This document shows positions 11,344 through 23,065 of a stretch of DNA of 64,000 bases, piece after piece; the stretch's first letter is position 1; every line of letters begins with the position of its first letter. The stretch is from Pezicula radicicola (lineage: Eukaryota; Ascomycota; Leotiomycetes; Helotiales; Dermateaceae). The stretch lies in the NCBI GenBank assembly GCA_003008705.1, contig PDUO01000022.1, forward strand, positions 706,549 through 770,548, written 5' to 3'. Under the pieces are notes generated by a model that was given only the letters and a program-made list of their open reading frames with translations, had not been told where the DNA came from and did no database searches. A program made the translations under genes and the position numbers.

Positions 11344-13842
11344 ATGTCGTTCCTAACACCATCTGGCAAGAAGTTCGGCCTCCATACACTCATGGCAATG
11401 TCGACCATGGTCACCCCTACACACAGTACACATATGCGACCCTTGGTACAAGCAGGAGGAGGCGATGCCATCTCTGAAGTCGCTCCGCATCAGCTGTATC
11501 TCTCACATGGCATTCAGGATCATATACGGCAAATCTTCGAGGACCTGTGCGCGCCAAGGTCGACTCTCTCGAAAGAACAGCTCGCCGACTTCTTGAAAAA
11601 TGTGCAGGAGGAGGCAATCGATCTAGATCAGGACGAATACAAGTTTGAGGAGTTCATGGGATTTGTCTATTACCATGGTGCATCGATAAGACCGGTCAAC
11701 CCAACGGAAAAGGACTTGACAAAATCAATTAGCAACTACTATATAAGCAGCAGTCACAATACGTATCTGTCGGGGAATCAGTTGGCGTCGAAGAGTAGTA
11801 CAGACGCATACAAGAACGTAAGGAACTTAAGGGGTTGCTGTTAAAGCTGTGCTGATTGACGTATAGGTCCTAATCCGTGGATGTCGCTGTATTGAAATCG
11901 ACGTACACAATGGAGAATCTCCAGACTCAGTCTCGGACGCAGGTTCAAATCCATCATCTCCAAAACCCGAACACAAGCGCCATCTTTCTGGCAGCACATT
12001 GTCAAGCCGAGCTGGTGCGATGGTTGAAAAGGCAGAGCAGAAGTATGAGAAGACAAAGGCATTGTTGGCTGAGAAAATTGGGAAGGATAAGGACAAGGAC
12101 GGAAAGGAGAAAATACCTCCGTCACCCTCAATGTTGTCGTTAGCTATTACAGAACCTCTCGAGAGACCACCTTCAACAAGGTCCATGCGGCTTGGCGAAC
12201 CCCTCGTTCTGCATGGTTGGACCCTCACAACGCCGGTTGGATTCAGGGCTGTCTGCCAAACTATCCGAGATACAGCATTCGAAACCAGCAATCTCCCAAT
12301 TATTGTTAGCTTAGAAGTACATGCCGATTTGGAACAACAGGAAATCATGGTTGATATCATGAAGGAGGAATGGAAAGGGATGCTTGTCGAGGAAGCCCAT
12401 GAGGCTTGCAACCCCGACGAACGACTTCCACGACTTGAAGAGGTATTGAACAAGATTCTTATCAAAGTCAAGAAGGCTGCGGAAAAACCTCAACCAGTCG
12501 TCGGCGCAGCCTCCCTCTCGCCAAACCACACAAGAGAACAGCTAGATTCTGGAGCATCTGGCTCAGAAGACGAGCGCGCAAGTAGTAAAAAGAAGGCCAA
12601 AATATGCCCATCTCTCAGTGCGCTTGGCATCTACACGCACAGCGAGCATTTCACGAGTTTTGAGTCAAAGGCAGCCAAGAAACCACCCCATGTCTTTTCA
12701 ATTGGTGAGAGACAGATTATGGAATTACACGAAAAGAAACAGTCAGAAATGTTCTCCCACAACCGTGACTATTTCATGCGAGCCTACCCAGCGGGATTTC
12801 GTTTTGACTCGTCCAACCTAGATCCCTCAGTTTTCTGGAGAAAGGGTGTTCAGATGGTCGCTCTTAACTGGCAGATGTGGGATGAGGGAATGATGCTTAA
12901 TGAAGGAATGTTTGCTGGAGAGAACGGTTGGGTCCTGAAGCCTCGAGGCTACCGCAGTCTCGATCCAGCGACAAATCAAGCCGAAGCCATAGAACACAAG
13001 ACTCTCGACTTGAAGATAACCATTTTTGCTGGCCAGCACGTTCCCGTGCCCGACGATCAAAGTGCGAAGGGATTCCACCCATATATCAAATGCGAGCTGC
13101 ATGTTGAGAAATCAGAAGAACGCACAGGTGAACCCATTGAAGGCGGTGGCCGAGCAGTCGCAGGCGAATATAAACAACAGACCCCATTCAAGAAAGGAGA
13201 TCATCCCGATTTCGGTCCTGAGGGATTTCAACTAGAATTCATGGGAATTCCTAAGGTCGTAGAAGAGCTCAGTTTCATTAGGTGAGTGATTCGCATTCCG
13301 AATTTCTATGTTCACTATTCCAGACGTTATATTTCTTGTGTGACCGTTGGACTGTGCATCCAACATGCATTCCCACACCGCTTGAAATCAGTGTTGGGTC
13401 CAACCTGAAGAAAGCCGGGTAACTAGAGCCGATTTATCAATTATCACGAGCACGGTGCAGTACGCAGATGGCCGCAGATCTGAACACCGATCTCGCCTCG
13501 GCGTCTCCAGATGATCTCTCGATGAACTAAGTGGCTTCGCATAACGGCAGCCAATATTACAACCGCTATTTTGGTTCCACCAGCATTATCTATTCCCGCG
13601 TCTTGTCGCCTTTTTTTTTTCCGTCTTACATCGCAACTTTAGACGTAGTAGCGCTAACTTTCAATGATTTGCATAGATTCAAAGTTGAAGACTCCCGTTA
13701 TGTCAATGATTCTCTAGCCGCATGGGCTTGCATCCGTCTCGATCGCGTCCAGCAAGGCTACCGCTTCGTTAGTCTACTAGATGCCAAGGGGCAGGCGACA
13801 CCAGGCCTATTAATGGTCAAGATTGAAAAGATTTTACGATGA
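11344..13842 (+). CDS. PLC1: Phosphoinositide-specific phospholipase C, delta-type
   Basis: Hydrolyses PI(4,5)P2 to diacylglycerol and inositol trisphosphate at membranes. Three exons, 11344-11817, 11867-13281 and 13677-13842, give 684 residues. A short EF-hand-like N-terminus (about 45-120) precedes the X domain, where SSSHNTYLSG carries the first catalytic His (about 138). The second catalytic His, in LVLHGWTLT, is at about 274. Between them lies a Ser/Lys-rich insertion of roughly 90 residues (about 175-265) relative to animal PLC-delta. The Y domain includes FWRKGVQMVALNWQ and GYRSLDP. The C-terminal C2 domain starts near LDLKITIFAGQ and ends KIEKILR. No PH domain is visible. The last intron is long for a fungal gene (395 nt), but its join restores FIRFKVEDSRY in frame. 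Symbol given by analogy with yeast PLC1; fungi often have several paralogues. Confidence 0.93.
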
Positions 13843-14454
13843 TAGCACTATCTGATTCTATTTCGAGGCTTGGAAAATGATTCATAGGGTATGGGACTCG
13901 CATGATGGGCATTTTGCGATGGAGTAAGTTTTATGGGATACCCGGGTGGCGTTCGGTTTCTTGAAGCTTGAATCATAGCCTATGCTATTTCTTTTTGGTG
14001 ATTGTATTGGAGAACAACGGTACCACGGGACGTAATGGAATGGTTAGAAAACGAACAGATGTTTTCTTTAATTTTGTACTCATATCAAGATACCTATTAT
14101 AGCCTCAATCTGTTAATTGTATACCGTATCTCTCGTCCTCCCTTACCTGTGAGGTTAGCGGTATGCACAAATCAAACCCACTTCTACATGATCAGCCATC
14201 ATCCCGACCTTGATACTCAAAAATACGTTCCACATAGTTAGACTACAATTTCCAATATCCCGTCTCCACGATACTGCATTAACCCATTAAATTCTTAAAC
14301 CTACAGAATCTATACAGTAAGGTCCTAATATACGTACCTTATTATACAATCAGACAAGCCCATGAATGATATTTGACAAAAGCCATGATGTAATTAATAA
14401 CAATACAAAAATATCCCCTCGGAGTATGCTCCCACCGTTCCTATAGGCGTGTGT

Positions 14455-14610
14455 TTGGTTAAGGTTAGTGGGTTAAGGTTGGGATCTGGGGTGCAGTAAT
14501 GGGTGGCGTTACGGACTGGGGACTGGGGATTGGGAACTGGGAACTGGGATAGTGGAGGGTTGGAGGGATTGGGGGTCGGGAAATTGGAACTGGGGGATGC
14601 GGGATGCGGG
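14455..14610 (+). repeat. G-rich block with telomere-like and G-quadruplex-capable sequence
   Basis: The left part contains GGTTAAGGTTAGTGGGTTAAGG, a degenerate match to fungal telomere repeats. The right part (from about 14518) has five or more G3-G4 runs separated by three- or four-base loops (GGGGACTGGGGATTGGG and onward), which satisfies the usual G-quadruplex pattern. Strong G over C asymmetry on the plus strand continues to about 14830. Confidence 0.6.
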
Positions 14611-15648
14611 ATCGGTTGGGATGTTTTGGTGTGGTGCTAGTGGTGCCAGTGGTGGGAAAAGGAGGTGGGTGGTGGATGGTGGGTGGTAGGGGGGTTGTTT
14701 TGGAGTGATATACATTGGAATGGAGCCCAGTCTGCGTAGGAGGATGGAGTGACGTGGAAGAGGGGGGTGGGGATTAGGTATTATGGGTGGGTAGAGACAA
14801 TTTTGTGTTTTAGTGCTGAGGGGAAAGAGCAAAGCAAAGGGGAGGGGGATGAGAATGAATGGTTGTATGTTGGTGGCTTGAGGTAGTGAACTATCTATGA
14901 CGGAGAAGTTTGGTATGAGGAAACGGTAGGATGAGTCTAGATTGTGTAGATATGCAAATGCAATGCAATGCAAAGTAAAGTAAAGGAAAGAGATAATGTA
15001 AGATTTTTGTGGGGTAGTAGAAGTAAAATAGCTAGTTGTGATACGGAGGTACCTCCGTAGCTTCCGTAGCTTACAAGTAAAGATCTACGATCTGGAAGAA
15101 TAAGCAAGTAAATTCCTATTATAATCTATAGTATAGATATAATAGTAGATATTATTACTTTCTTATTGACTAAGACAGAGCGTAACAAGGTATCTACAGA
15201 TTATAGTAAAAAGTAAGTAATAGAATTTCCGTTTTACACTTACTTCTATGGATATAGTTGTTGTCGGTTACATAAACAAGGCAAGGTAAGATAAGTCTTG
15301 TAAACTAGTTAGTTCTCCAGTGATACCTCCAAAGGAAATCATGTCTACCATAGATCGAATCCCAAAACTACAATCCCACATCTCACAAAATACGAAATAG
15401 CTAAATATCTATTTTTTTTTGGTCATGTTACACATATGAAAAATGCTATAGAACAATGATTAGTAAACATATAGCAAAGACGAGCGGGGTTAAGATAGAA
15501 ATGCAGATTGCAGATCGCAGATTTCAAATGTAGATATAGAGATGTATAACCATACCCGACGAAGGTAGGGAACGGGAATTGTTTCCATTTTCAATTTTTG
15601 ACTTTCCCCAATTTTGGGATTTTGGTTTTCTGGTCGGAGATATGTCCG

Positions 15649-15695
15649 TTGCAGATGCATGTTGCAGATGCATGTTGCTAGATGCATGTTGCAGA
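15649..15695. repeat. Minisatellite, GTTGCAGATGCAT unit
   Basis: About three and a half copies of a 13 bp unit GTTGCAGATGCAT with one slightly altered copy. Short direct tandem repeat, probably replication slippage. Confidence 0.7.
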
Positions 15696-18600
15696 TACAG
15701 GGAGGGATATGCTGCCGGGTGTGGAATCACAATTTCTGTAATGTGATATGAGGTAGGGAAGGGAAGGAAAATTCTTATTCGCTCGCTTGTTATAACGTAT
15801 ACGCCATACGAATGGTACTGTACGTACGTAGAGTTACACAGAGGCTCCCGTTTCTCTATCGTTTAAATAATAAGTAAATAAGTAAGCAAAAACCAAAAAA
15901 ATCCTCAATTTAATATCCAAGAATAAATAAAAATAACTACCTTATCTTTAAAACCCTCTAAATATAACCCTCTCTTCTCCCCTTAACATAAAAATACCAA
16001 GAACTTAATAACCCTAGTTGTTTTATAAATATACGTAAATTAAAAATTACCCTACCGAATTTAATATCCCGAGGTATCTTATTACTACTGTACTCGGCGT
16101 GGCGTAGTGGCGCAACCGTCGCTTAACATACATGCATACATATTGCATACCCGCTACCAAAGCACCTAGCCTACAAACCGGGTATTCAGAGAAATTATTC
16201 TGTTACCATCTCTCTGACAGGAGACAGTCTCACAATCGAAATATATGCGGCTTACTGTATACCTTGTTAGGCTCACCGTGTACAGTGCACACTAAAAAAG
16301 AAACAAAAAAGAAACAAAAAAACAAAAGCACTCCTACAAAAAAAAAACAATAAAACAAAACAAAACAAAACAACGTACGAGTATGTATTTATTTATTCGT
16401 AAATTCGTACATACCAAACAATAAAACCAGACACTTTTTTTTTCCAAGAGTAGACTAAGACCTGTCGCCGAGTACATAAAAGTACACCTGAAATCGCTAG
16501 ATCTAGAAACAACGTCTATCCATCCCCGTAAATTGTATTCAACTCTTACTCTTTCGCTTAGCAAAAAAAAAAAATTCCTTAAAATTCCCTACTAAACGTA
16601 ATAAACTTTCCCTCTACCCTCTCTCCTCTTGACATTACGCACTGCCGTATATCTCTGTAGCGTGCGGGTAAGCCCGTGAACATACTCCACCATTCTTCTA
16701 CAGCGGCGTAACGTTGTAGTAGAAAAAGAAACAAAGAGAAACAAAACCGAAGAAGCAAAGCAACTACAACTACCGCTTCCAGCTCCCATCTCCCATCTCC
16801 CATCGATCCGGAAATAAAAAGAACTGGGTTTTTTTTTTTTTTTTTTTTCAAAAAAAAGCCAAAAATAAGCAATTATATACTCTTCTTTTTCCCAATGGGA
16901 GTCATCTCCGAAACCCCTCGCATCCCGCCTGACGGGAACAACGAAAATATGACAACTCAGAAGGCGGTTCGTAGCTGTGGGTATAGGTCAGAAAAGCGGC
17001 CTTGCAGAATAGTTTGACAGCGGCCACGAGCTGCAGAGAAGGTTTCGTTGCTCTTCTTTTCTTTTTTAGTTCCTTTTTAAACGACAGAGGAAAACTGTCT
17101 GTCTTCTTGCTCCTGATCTGATTCGCTTCTAGGATTCGAGATGGCTATAGAATGTAAGACGCCTCAAAAGAAGTCGGCTCGACATACCGCCTGACCTAAG
17201 CGATCGCTTTGTCATCCATTTCGATTTTAGCACCGTACCTGCCGAGACTTCCAACTCGGGAAGTTAGGTACTGTATCAAGACATTGGCCGTTCAGGGATT
17301 CTGCAACTGCCAACCCTGACCTGCGATTTGCCAGCACAAAATATAGAGTTTGGTGAGACGAATACTGCATTTTGCTAAGTTTCAAAGGTTTTGTTGCTGA
17401 ACATACTGTACAATACTGGACCCAAGGGTGAGGTTGGATGTCATGACCATGCATGCCACAGGCGTTTGGATAGCCAGATATTCCCAGTGCTCCTGCTGGG
17501 CAGCATCGTACAGTACAGTACAGGACCACATAAACCGCTTGATGTACTCGGTCATTGTTCAAGAAGAAAATCTCAACCCCACCTACAAGGCGGGCGCAGA
17601 GATCAAATGCCCTTGAAGAACGAAGCCCAAGCGCTCTACTGCGGAACCGGATTCCGCTTCCCCCGGGTAACGAATGTCAAAAAGGACATGCAGAACCCAA
17701 TCAAGGCAGCTCAGGATTGCCAGCTACTTGTATTGACCTGTGCGCTTTCGTATTATTGCCATCATTGCGATCTAAGACCACTTTGCCTCGCTCTCAGATG
17801 CTTGACGTCTCTAAGCGGCAGCAACCTTCCCGGCATTGGAGAATTATTTCATTTATTTGTCAGCTAGAACCTAGCTTGCATTTCCATGGCAAAGACGTTA
17901 GGAATATGGCCAAGATGCCTTTAGAGGTATACTCTTTAGCGGAAATCCTGCACCATTGTGAAGTGAAGTTAGACAACCCCTGACCCCAGTCGTCTCTGTG
18001 GACTAATATTTGACAGCTTCTAGATTGTCATAGATCTGATAAGCAACCATGCCGGACTCCATGATTATCTCCCCCCCCCCTCTCTTCTCTCTCTCTGAAG
18101 TTGAATAAGACACGACAGCGGAATTATCGGTGTAGATGACGGGAGAGCCATTATGTCGGGATTCCTCAACATCGGACACTAATCTACAGCCTCGGTTTGA
18201 TGCACAAGTTGGATCTCATATCGCAGCTAGCCTTCCCAGGATCGTAGACTTCCTTGAAGTCGGTCGATCCTTGTGGGACGTGCCCCGGGTAAGTGCGTCC
18301 GCTTTCCATACCCAGTCCATCGGCCCACTTCTATGTCTGCGAAGGTATATTCGACCTTACATACCTTGTACAGAGGTAGGAGTCTTTCCCCTTTCGCGTA
18401 TCTTACGAAGCAAAATAACCAGTCCAAGCCAAATAACTTTTAAAATTTCAGTCCTGGCCATTCAAAGCTAAGTTTCACCGCTGGAACATGAAGGACCAAG
18501 AGAGCACAATATCCAATAGCTTCATGCTTACGTGCAGACGGGAGGAGGAATGAAGCAGTTGTGGATGCTGAGATCCTCTTGCACACTTGTGCATTCTTCC

Positions 18601-18710
18601 GCCCCATCACCTGAGCAGTACTCTGCTGTCCGTGGTCGGGCAACTGGGTCCTTGCATATCTGTGTCCTGATATTCCGAGAGAGACCAACTTTGATCCGCA
18701 GCCCGTAAAA

Positions 18711-18720
18711 GTATAAAAAC
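18711..18720 (+). promoter_or_regulatory. Possible TATA box
   Basis: GTATAAAAAC lies 147 bp upstream of the ATG of the small Cys-rich gene and is followed by a C/A-rich leader typical of fungal promoters. Position only; no experimental support. Confidence 0.35.
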
Positions 18721-18866
18721 ATAGACTCTCCATCCCCAAGTTTGAAAAAGACTAACCCCCCATCATCTTCACCATCGTCAGGCTCCAGGTTCTTTACCAC
18801 ACATCCACTTTCCACATCACAATACTGCCTTTCACCCAAGTGCTTGCTCAACCTACAATCATCAAC

Positions 18867-19140
18867 ATGTGTTTCGAATCCATTCCCTGTGGTCTTGGTT
18901 GCAATGGCTACGAGACGCTACCACGACCAAGCTTTCCCATGCCATCCATGGATGTGAACGATGTGAACGCAGGTGTCCACACTGTTCCCGGTGTACGTAT
19001 TCCTATCAGTTAAGACTTGGGTTTCGAGAACTGACAAAAACCAGATGTCCGGAGTCAGATGCCCTACATGTGCTGCCAGAGGCCAGGAGGTTTGGGTGAT
19101 TCCGGGAAGAGCTTGCGGTTATTGTGGTACTGGCTGCTAA
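18867..19140 (+). CDS. Small Cys-rich protein with CxxC pairs (73 residues)
   Basis: Two exons, 18867-18992 (42 codons) and 19045-19140 (31 codons plus stop), are joined in phase 0 by a 52 nt intron with donor GTACGT, branch-like ACTGAC and acceptor CAG. The N-terminal exon has Cys at positions 2, 8 and 12. The C-terminal exon reads RCPTCAARGQEVWV and then ACGYCGTGC, so CxxC, about fifteen residues, then CxxCxxxC. That spacing resembles a small zinc ribbon. There is no signal peptide, so an intracellular zinc-binding protein is more likely than a secreted effector. A second intron-like segment (GTATGA to CCAG, 19149-19198) follows in the probable 3' untranslated region. I do not recognise a named family. 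The consistent splice signals and Cys pattern are the support. Confidence 0.65.
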
Positions 19141-19670
19141 ATCAGCAGGTATGAACTAAAAATCATCAGCTGCAGAAAAGCTACTGACAAAGTACCAGGG
19201 CCTATCACAAATATCCAAAGACTCTATTCGTATGGTAATGCTCTTTGGATGATCGTCAACAAGGGCAGTCGGCGATACCGGTGGCGTCCAAGGGGATCAG
19301 TAAAAGTTATGGGAATGAGGTGGAGATGACACCTTTGGGGTCTTTGATATTTTGCTGCTTTCATCAAGAATCAATACCAATCTTACACAAAAAGAATTGT
19401 TGAGGGCTCACCATGTGTCACCGGAGATGAATTGCGTCAAGCAAGGTTCCCTTATTTGAGTTTTTTTTTTCACGGGGAAAAGCGGCGGTGAGAGTGAGGC
19501 CATGAGAAGGTGGTTGAGAGAGTTCCGAGTATCTTTGCTTGACTACACCAGCGCACGCAAAATAAAGTTTGTGAGAGTCCAGAAATCAGTCCATGCGGGG
19601 GATCGGGTAACACACTGTGTAGAAAAGTGATGAGTGACATAGCAGGAGGTTCTAGCCGGCATCTTGCTCA

Positions 19671-19721
19671 TCTCTTTCTCTCTCTCTCTCTCTCTCTCCC
19701 TCCCTCCCTCTCCCTCTCTCC
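19671..19721. repeat. CT/CCT microsatellite
   Basis: A run of TC dinucleotides passing into CCCT repeats. Overlapping open frames reading Ser-Leu or Glu-Arg repeats are artefacts of this sequence. Confidence 0.9.
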
Positions 19722-20148
19722 AAAACTCCAGAAGTTTGTTCCCACGGTGGGAGATGAAGGATTGTATCAAAGTCGTTCCAAGACAGACTTCGCCGAGGAA
19801 ATGTGCTGGATAATATAAGGATTGCTAACCCTAGGTCACAGGAACTTGGCGGCCAAATCCTGCTTTGGGGACAGGGTTCGTCAAGTCGCAGGATCAATGT
19901 TCGGACCATTCAGAGGCCTTGATTTTTGGCACGCCAGGGAACCAACTACCCAAATGACGGCATCTAAGAAGCTAAAGTAACACAAATAAAATTTGCTATT
20001 TTCCGGAGTACAAGTCCGATCAAATTGGATGACAGGTCCCTTCACCTAGTGTAGGCTTGCCGATAAGGGTGGGCAATCGTCGATATGAGCCAATGGAGGA
20101 TCTCCTAGCCCGCCTCTCCCATTCGATCTAGTTATCAAAGACTATTCG

Positions 20149-20522
20149 ACGGGCTTCGCGGGACGGGGCGATGGAAAATGCTTTGGGATACGGTTGTGGT
20201 AGCACCTTCTCCGCCTCATCGGAAAGGCCGTGTGTAGCTCGGGTGTACAAGTACGTAGATTGGACCGGCTTAGTAGGTCCCGAAAGACAATTCCTTGGTA
20301 TGAAGATTCCCGAAGAATGAGTCGCAAAGTCTTTAGGCAATCGGATCGGGCGTTGGGCCTTGAGCGTTGAATGAAGATGCGACACAAAAATGATGGGCAA
20401 ATGTCGTAACTATTGTTTGTTGTACCGTTCGTTCCATTTAGGAGTGTGCGATAAAACGTCGTGGCAATTGGTACGTGATAGGAATAAGGCACGATTGAAG
20501 GATGTTAAGCATTTCGCAAAAA
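20149..20522 (-). other. Possible small gene, unrecognised
   Basis: The minus strand shows an open stretch ending in LSDEAEKVLPQPYPKAF, then SIAPSREARRIVFDN and a stop at about 20149. An upstream ATG near 20510 opens a different frame starting MLNILQSCLIPITYQLPRRF, which looks like a mitochondrial targeting segment. I could not find a splice pair joining them confidently. This may be a short two-exon gene or chance. Confidence 0.2.
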
Positions 20523-21507
20523 AACAATTATGTGTGTAGTTGGAAAGGAGGAGAAGGGAGAACGAAAAGTCGCTTCCAGGTTGTCGGACCACAACAGCTA
20601 AAAGCTTAGCGGATGATGCTAGTCCCCCCTTTTAGCTAGGCAGTATTCTTCTAAAAAGCATACCATTTAACGAGATGACAAACTCAGGACTGTAGGCTAC
20701 ATTCTCTCCAGATATTAGTAGTGAATTGTCAGTTATCCTGGATTTTGTCAGCACACTGTTGTAAATCGAGTAGAGCCAGAATTCAAGTCACACAGGAAGG
20801 TGCCATCAGTGGCTCACTTACCCACACATGTGAAAGATCGAACCTCTCACTCAATTAGTCGCTATTCAATCCCATTAATCACAAAATAAAGCAAAGAATT
20901 AACAAGCAAGCAAACTATTGGTTGAGTTTTCATTCCATTGCATTGCAGATCTATTCCACTTTCTAAAAGCAAAGCTCTGTTGCTATGCTATGCACAATTC
21001 CCTTTTCATCACTGCCCTGCAGTTGTCGGGCCCTTTTGACAGAGGAAGTAAGCTATCTCCTTACTTCCGTTCCCTCATGTATCAACAAGTCCGACTCTAT
21101 CCCAATCTTATGCAATCCATCCCAGCAATGACGCAATAGGAAATCCCCAATCCACACAATCCACAAACCTCTCTCAACGAGTGCAACGAGGGTATAACCC
21201 AACCGCCATAACCATAAAACTCCCACACAAAGAAAAATCGTATGTAATCGGGCGCAAAGCCCTAGTCAGCCAAACCAACAAGCTACCAGAGCAGAGAACG
21301 GGGGTATAAAGACTCAAAACAGAAAAACCTCAACACCATCAAAACATGATAATTCTCAGAGACAAAAGAGACTTTTGAATGCTTAAAGCAAAATGCAAAT
21401 GCAAATGAGCCAAACACCAGCACTTGGTGTGGCCGCGCGCGCGACGCAAACGCAATGCAAAACCCCCCCATCAATGCAACACTGAGTCGTGTATGTGCTC
21501 AAGAGAA

Positions 21508-23065
21508 TCAAACTCGTCCAACAGGTGAACTTTGTCCCTCCCTTCGTCTTTTCTCTTCTTCCATCCTGATTATCCGACCCACCATCTCACTCTCTCTACT
21601 ACCACCTCCACTTGTAGTACTCAAACTTCTAGCACCCAGATATCCCTCCGTGCTTCCGATACCATCACCAAGCTCCAACGGGGTCATAGCAGCAGACAGT
21701 TCATCGGGAGAACCCCTGGGTAGCAATCTCGGACTAACTGGCTTTGCAACTAATCCAGCTGGCATCGTTGAACCACGACCTGATGGAGACGTAGACGACC
21801 ACGCAGCAGTTTGAGCTTGTTGAACCATGTCACGCTGGTATTGTTGGAGTTTGCGCTTGATATCCGAGGGGTTACGCTTGTGGTGTCTGGGGCTTTTTGA
21901 CGAATGTTGGCGGGAACTTGAGGGCATTTGTAGGTTTGTTGGCAATAAAGGAGAAGGGGAGGAGGTAGTTGGTGTGTTAGCCGTAGATGTGGTTGGAGTT
22001 ATTTTGTAGTTTGAAGGGTGGTATTTTCCTAATGGAATGGAGAGCGATGGGTCCTGGAACGGTGCCCGCGGCGTTGCATCTCGGGATGATGGCATTGTGG
22101 CAGAATTCGATGTTTGGTACTCGGAACCTGCAAATGAGTCCTTGGCCTTCTGTCGTGTGGAGTGGAAGGGGTGTGGTTTATAGGATTGTTCACTGGTGGA
22201 TGCGTCTTTGCCTTGGTTTTCGTGGAATGGAAAATAGCCTCTGTGATGACACCGTCAGTAAACTGGATTTGTAGATCCCCATTCCTAACGAATTCCCATC
22301 GTGACAAAGCACACTAAGTCCACGACTCGAGTAGCCGGCATCTTCCGGCCATCGATTATGCAACAGAAAGACGAGGAAACGTACCCAACTAAGTCACCTC
22401 TTGCAGATAATGGTTCGCAATCGGGAGTACAGGCAGGTAGGCTCTTCTTTCGTGCAGCAATTGCAGAAGATGGTAATTCAATGGCGATGGGTTTGCTGCG
22501 TTTACTTCTTGGTGTTGTATCAACGGAAGATACGGTTGTGGCTTTGTCGGAAATATTTGATGGAAGTAGGTGGCGTGATACTTCTACAGAAGGACGATGG
22601 TAATCCGAGGAAGCTAAAAAATGCAAAATATAATTAGTTTGGTAACAGGGACGTTTGGGGGTTGGTGGAGAGGTAGAAGGATGCGTATGTGGCGTCCCCG
22701 CACTGCCAGCACCGGTGGGACGCCTCGGACACCATGCGGTATGCGGATTGGGGGGCTTGAATAGGCTTGTCAAGCCTGTACGCCGTTGCAAATCAGGGCC
22801 GCTTACCTGTACTACGGGGGGCATCGCCTGAACGTGCTACGCCACGACTGGCTGAACTTTGCTGCTTTCCAGATGAGATCGCATCTGTACTAGTCAAACC
22901 TCTTTGGTTAATCGCTGTGATGAAGGAATCTTTTGAGGCTTGGGACTTTGCTAGACTTGAAGCGCCCGCTGACGAGGAGGATGCATTGCTTTTATCGGAG
23001 TGTTGACGATTTTCGTTTTTCTTGGGCCTAGGGGAGAAGTAGGATGACGGGGGAAGGGAAGACAT
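21508..23065 (-). CDS. Conserved fungal protein of unknown function, Ser/Pro-rich
   Basis: Three exons model as complement 23065-22807, 22775-22385 and 22240-21508, giving 460 residues with frames kept at every join. The join at 22385/22240 restores GDLVGGYFPFHENQ, a segment I associate with an uncharacterised family in filamentous ascomycetes (from memory, not checked). The rest is low in hydrophobic residues and rich in Ser, Pro, Thr and Arg, so probably disordered. A short basic segment HHKRNPSDIKRKLQQYQRD and a C-terminal charged helix IIRMEEEKRRREG may be interaction sites. No signal peptide or membrane segment. The first intron would be only 31 nt, unusually short. A second in-frame 39 nt intron ending TTTTTTAG at about 22625 is also possible, which would shorten the protein by 13 residues. 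Confidence 0.7.

Larger units (their letters stand above)
13843..18866. other. Five-kilobase noncoding region with low-complexity blocks
   Basis: No supported gene. It holds a G-rich block (14455-14830), AT-rich sequence (15000-16100), a 13 bp minisatellite (15649-15695), A-rich runs (16290-16375), a T20 run (16829-16848), a C10 run (18071-18080) and several short GTAC-rich palindromes. Open frames around 17390-17980 overlap in three frames and none looks like a protein. The right end is the promoter of the small Cys-rich gene. Confidence 0.5.
19141..21507. other. Intergenic region with a CT microsatellite
   Basis: No well-supported gene. Holds the 3' end of the small Cys-rich gene, a CT-rich microsatellite at about 19671-19721, and a region around 20128-20530 (minus) where a short protein-like tail is possible. 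A CpG-rich CGCGCGCG run lies at about 21433. Confidence 0.45.

Noticed and set aside
13531..13676. Open sequence in front of the last phospholipase exon as coding
   Set aside because: Open by chance: it starts without an ATG, and splicing at CATAG (13676) restores the conserved C2 sequence.
14509..14973. Minus-strand 154-codon Pro/Leu-rich frame
   Set aside because: It is the complement of the G-rich low-complexity block; composition is explained by base skew, with no domain or splice structure.
16090..16170. A-box-like TGGCGTAGTGG suggesting a tRNA
   Set aside because: No matching B box or 3' acceptor strand within a plausible distance.
17391..17983. Overlapping plus-strand frames of 142-158 codons
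   Set aside because: Frames overlap each other, change composition along their length, and show no consistent splice sites or recognisable motif.
19543..19909. Frames with Ser-Leu or Arg-Glu repeats
   Set aside because: Direct translation of the CT microsatellite.
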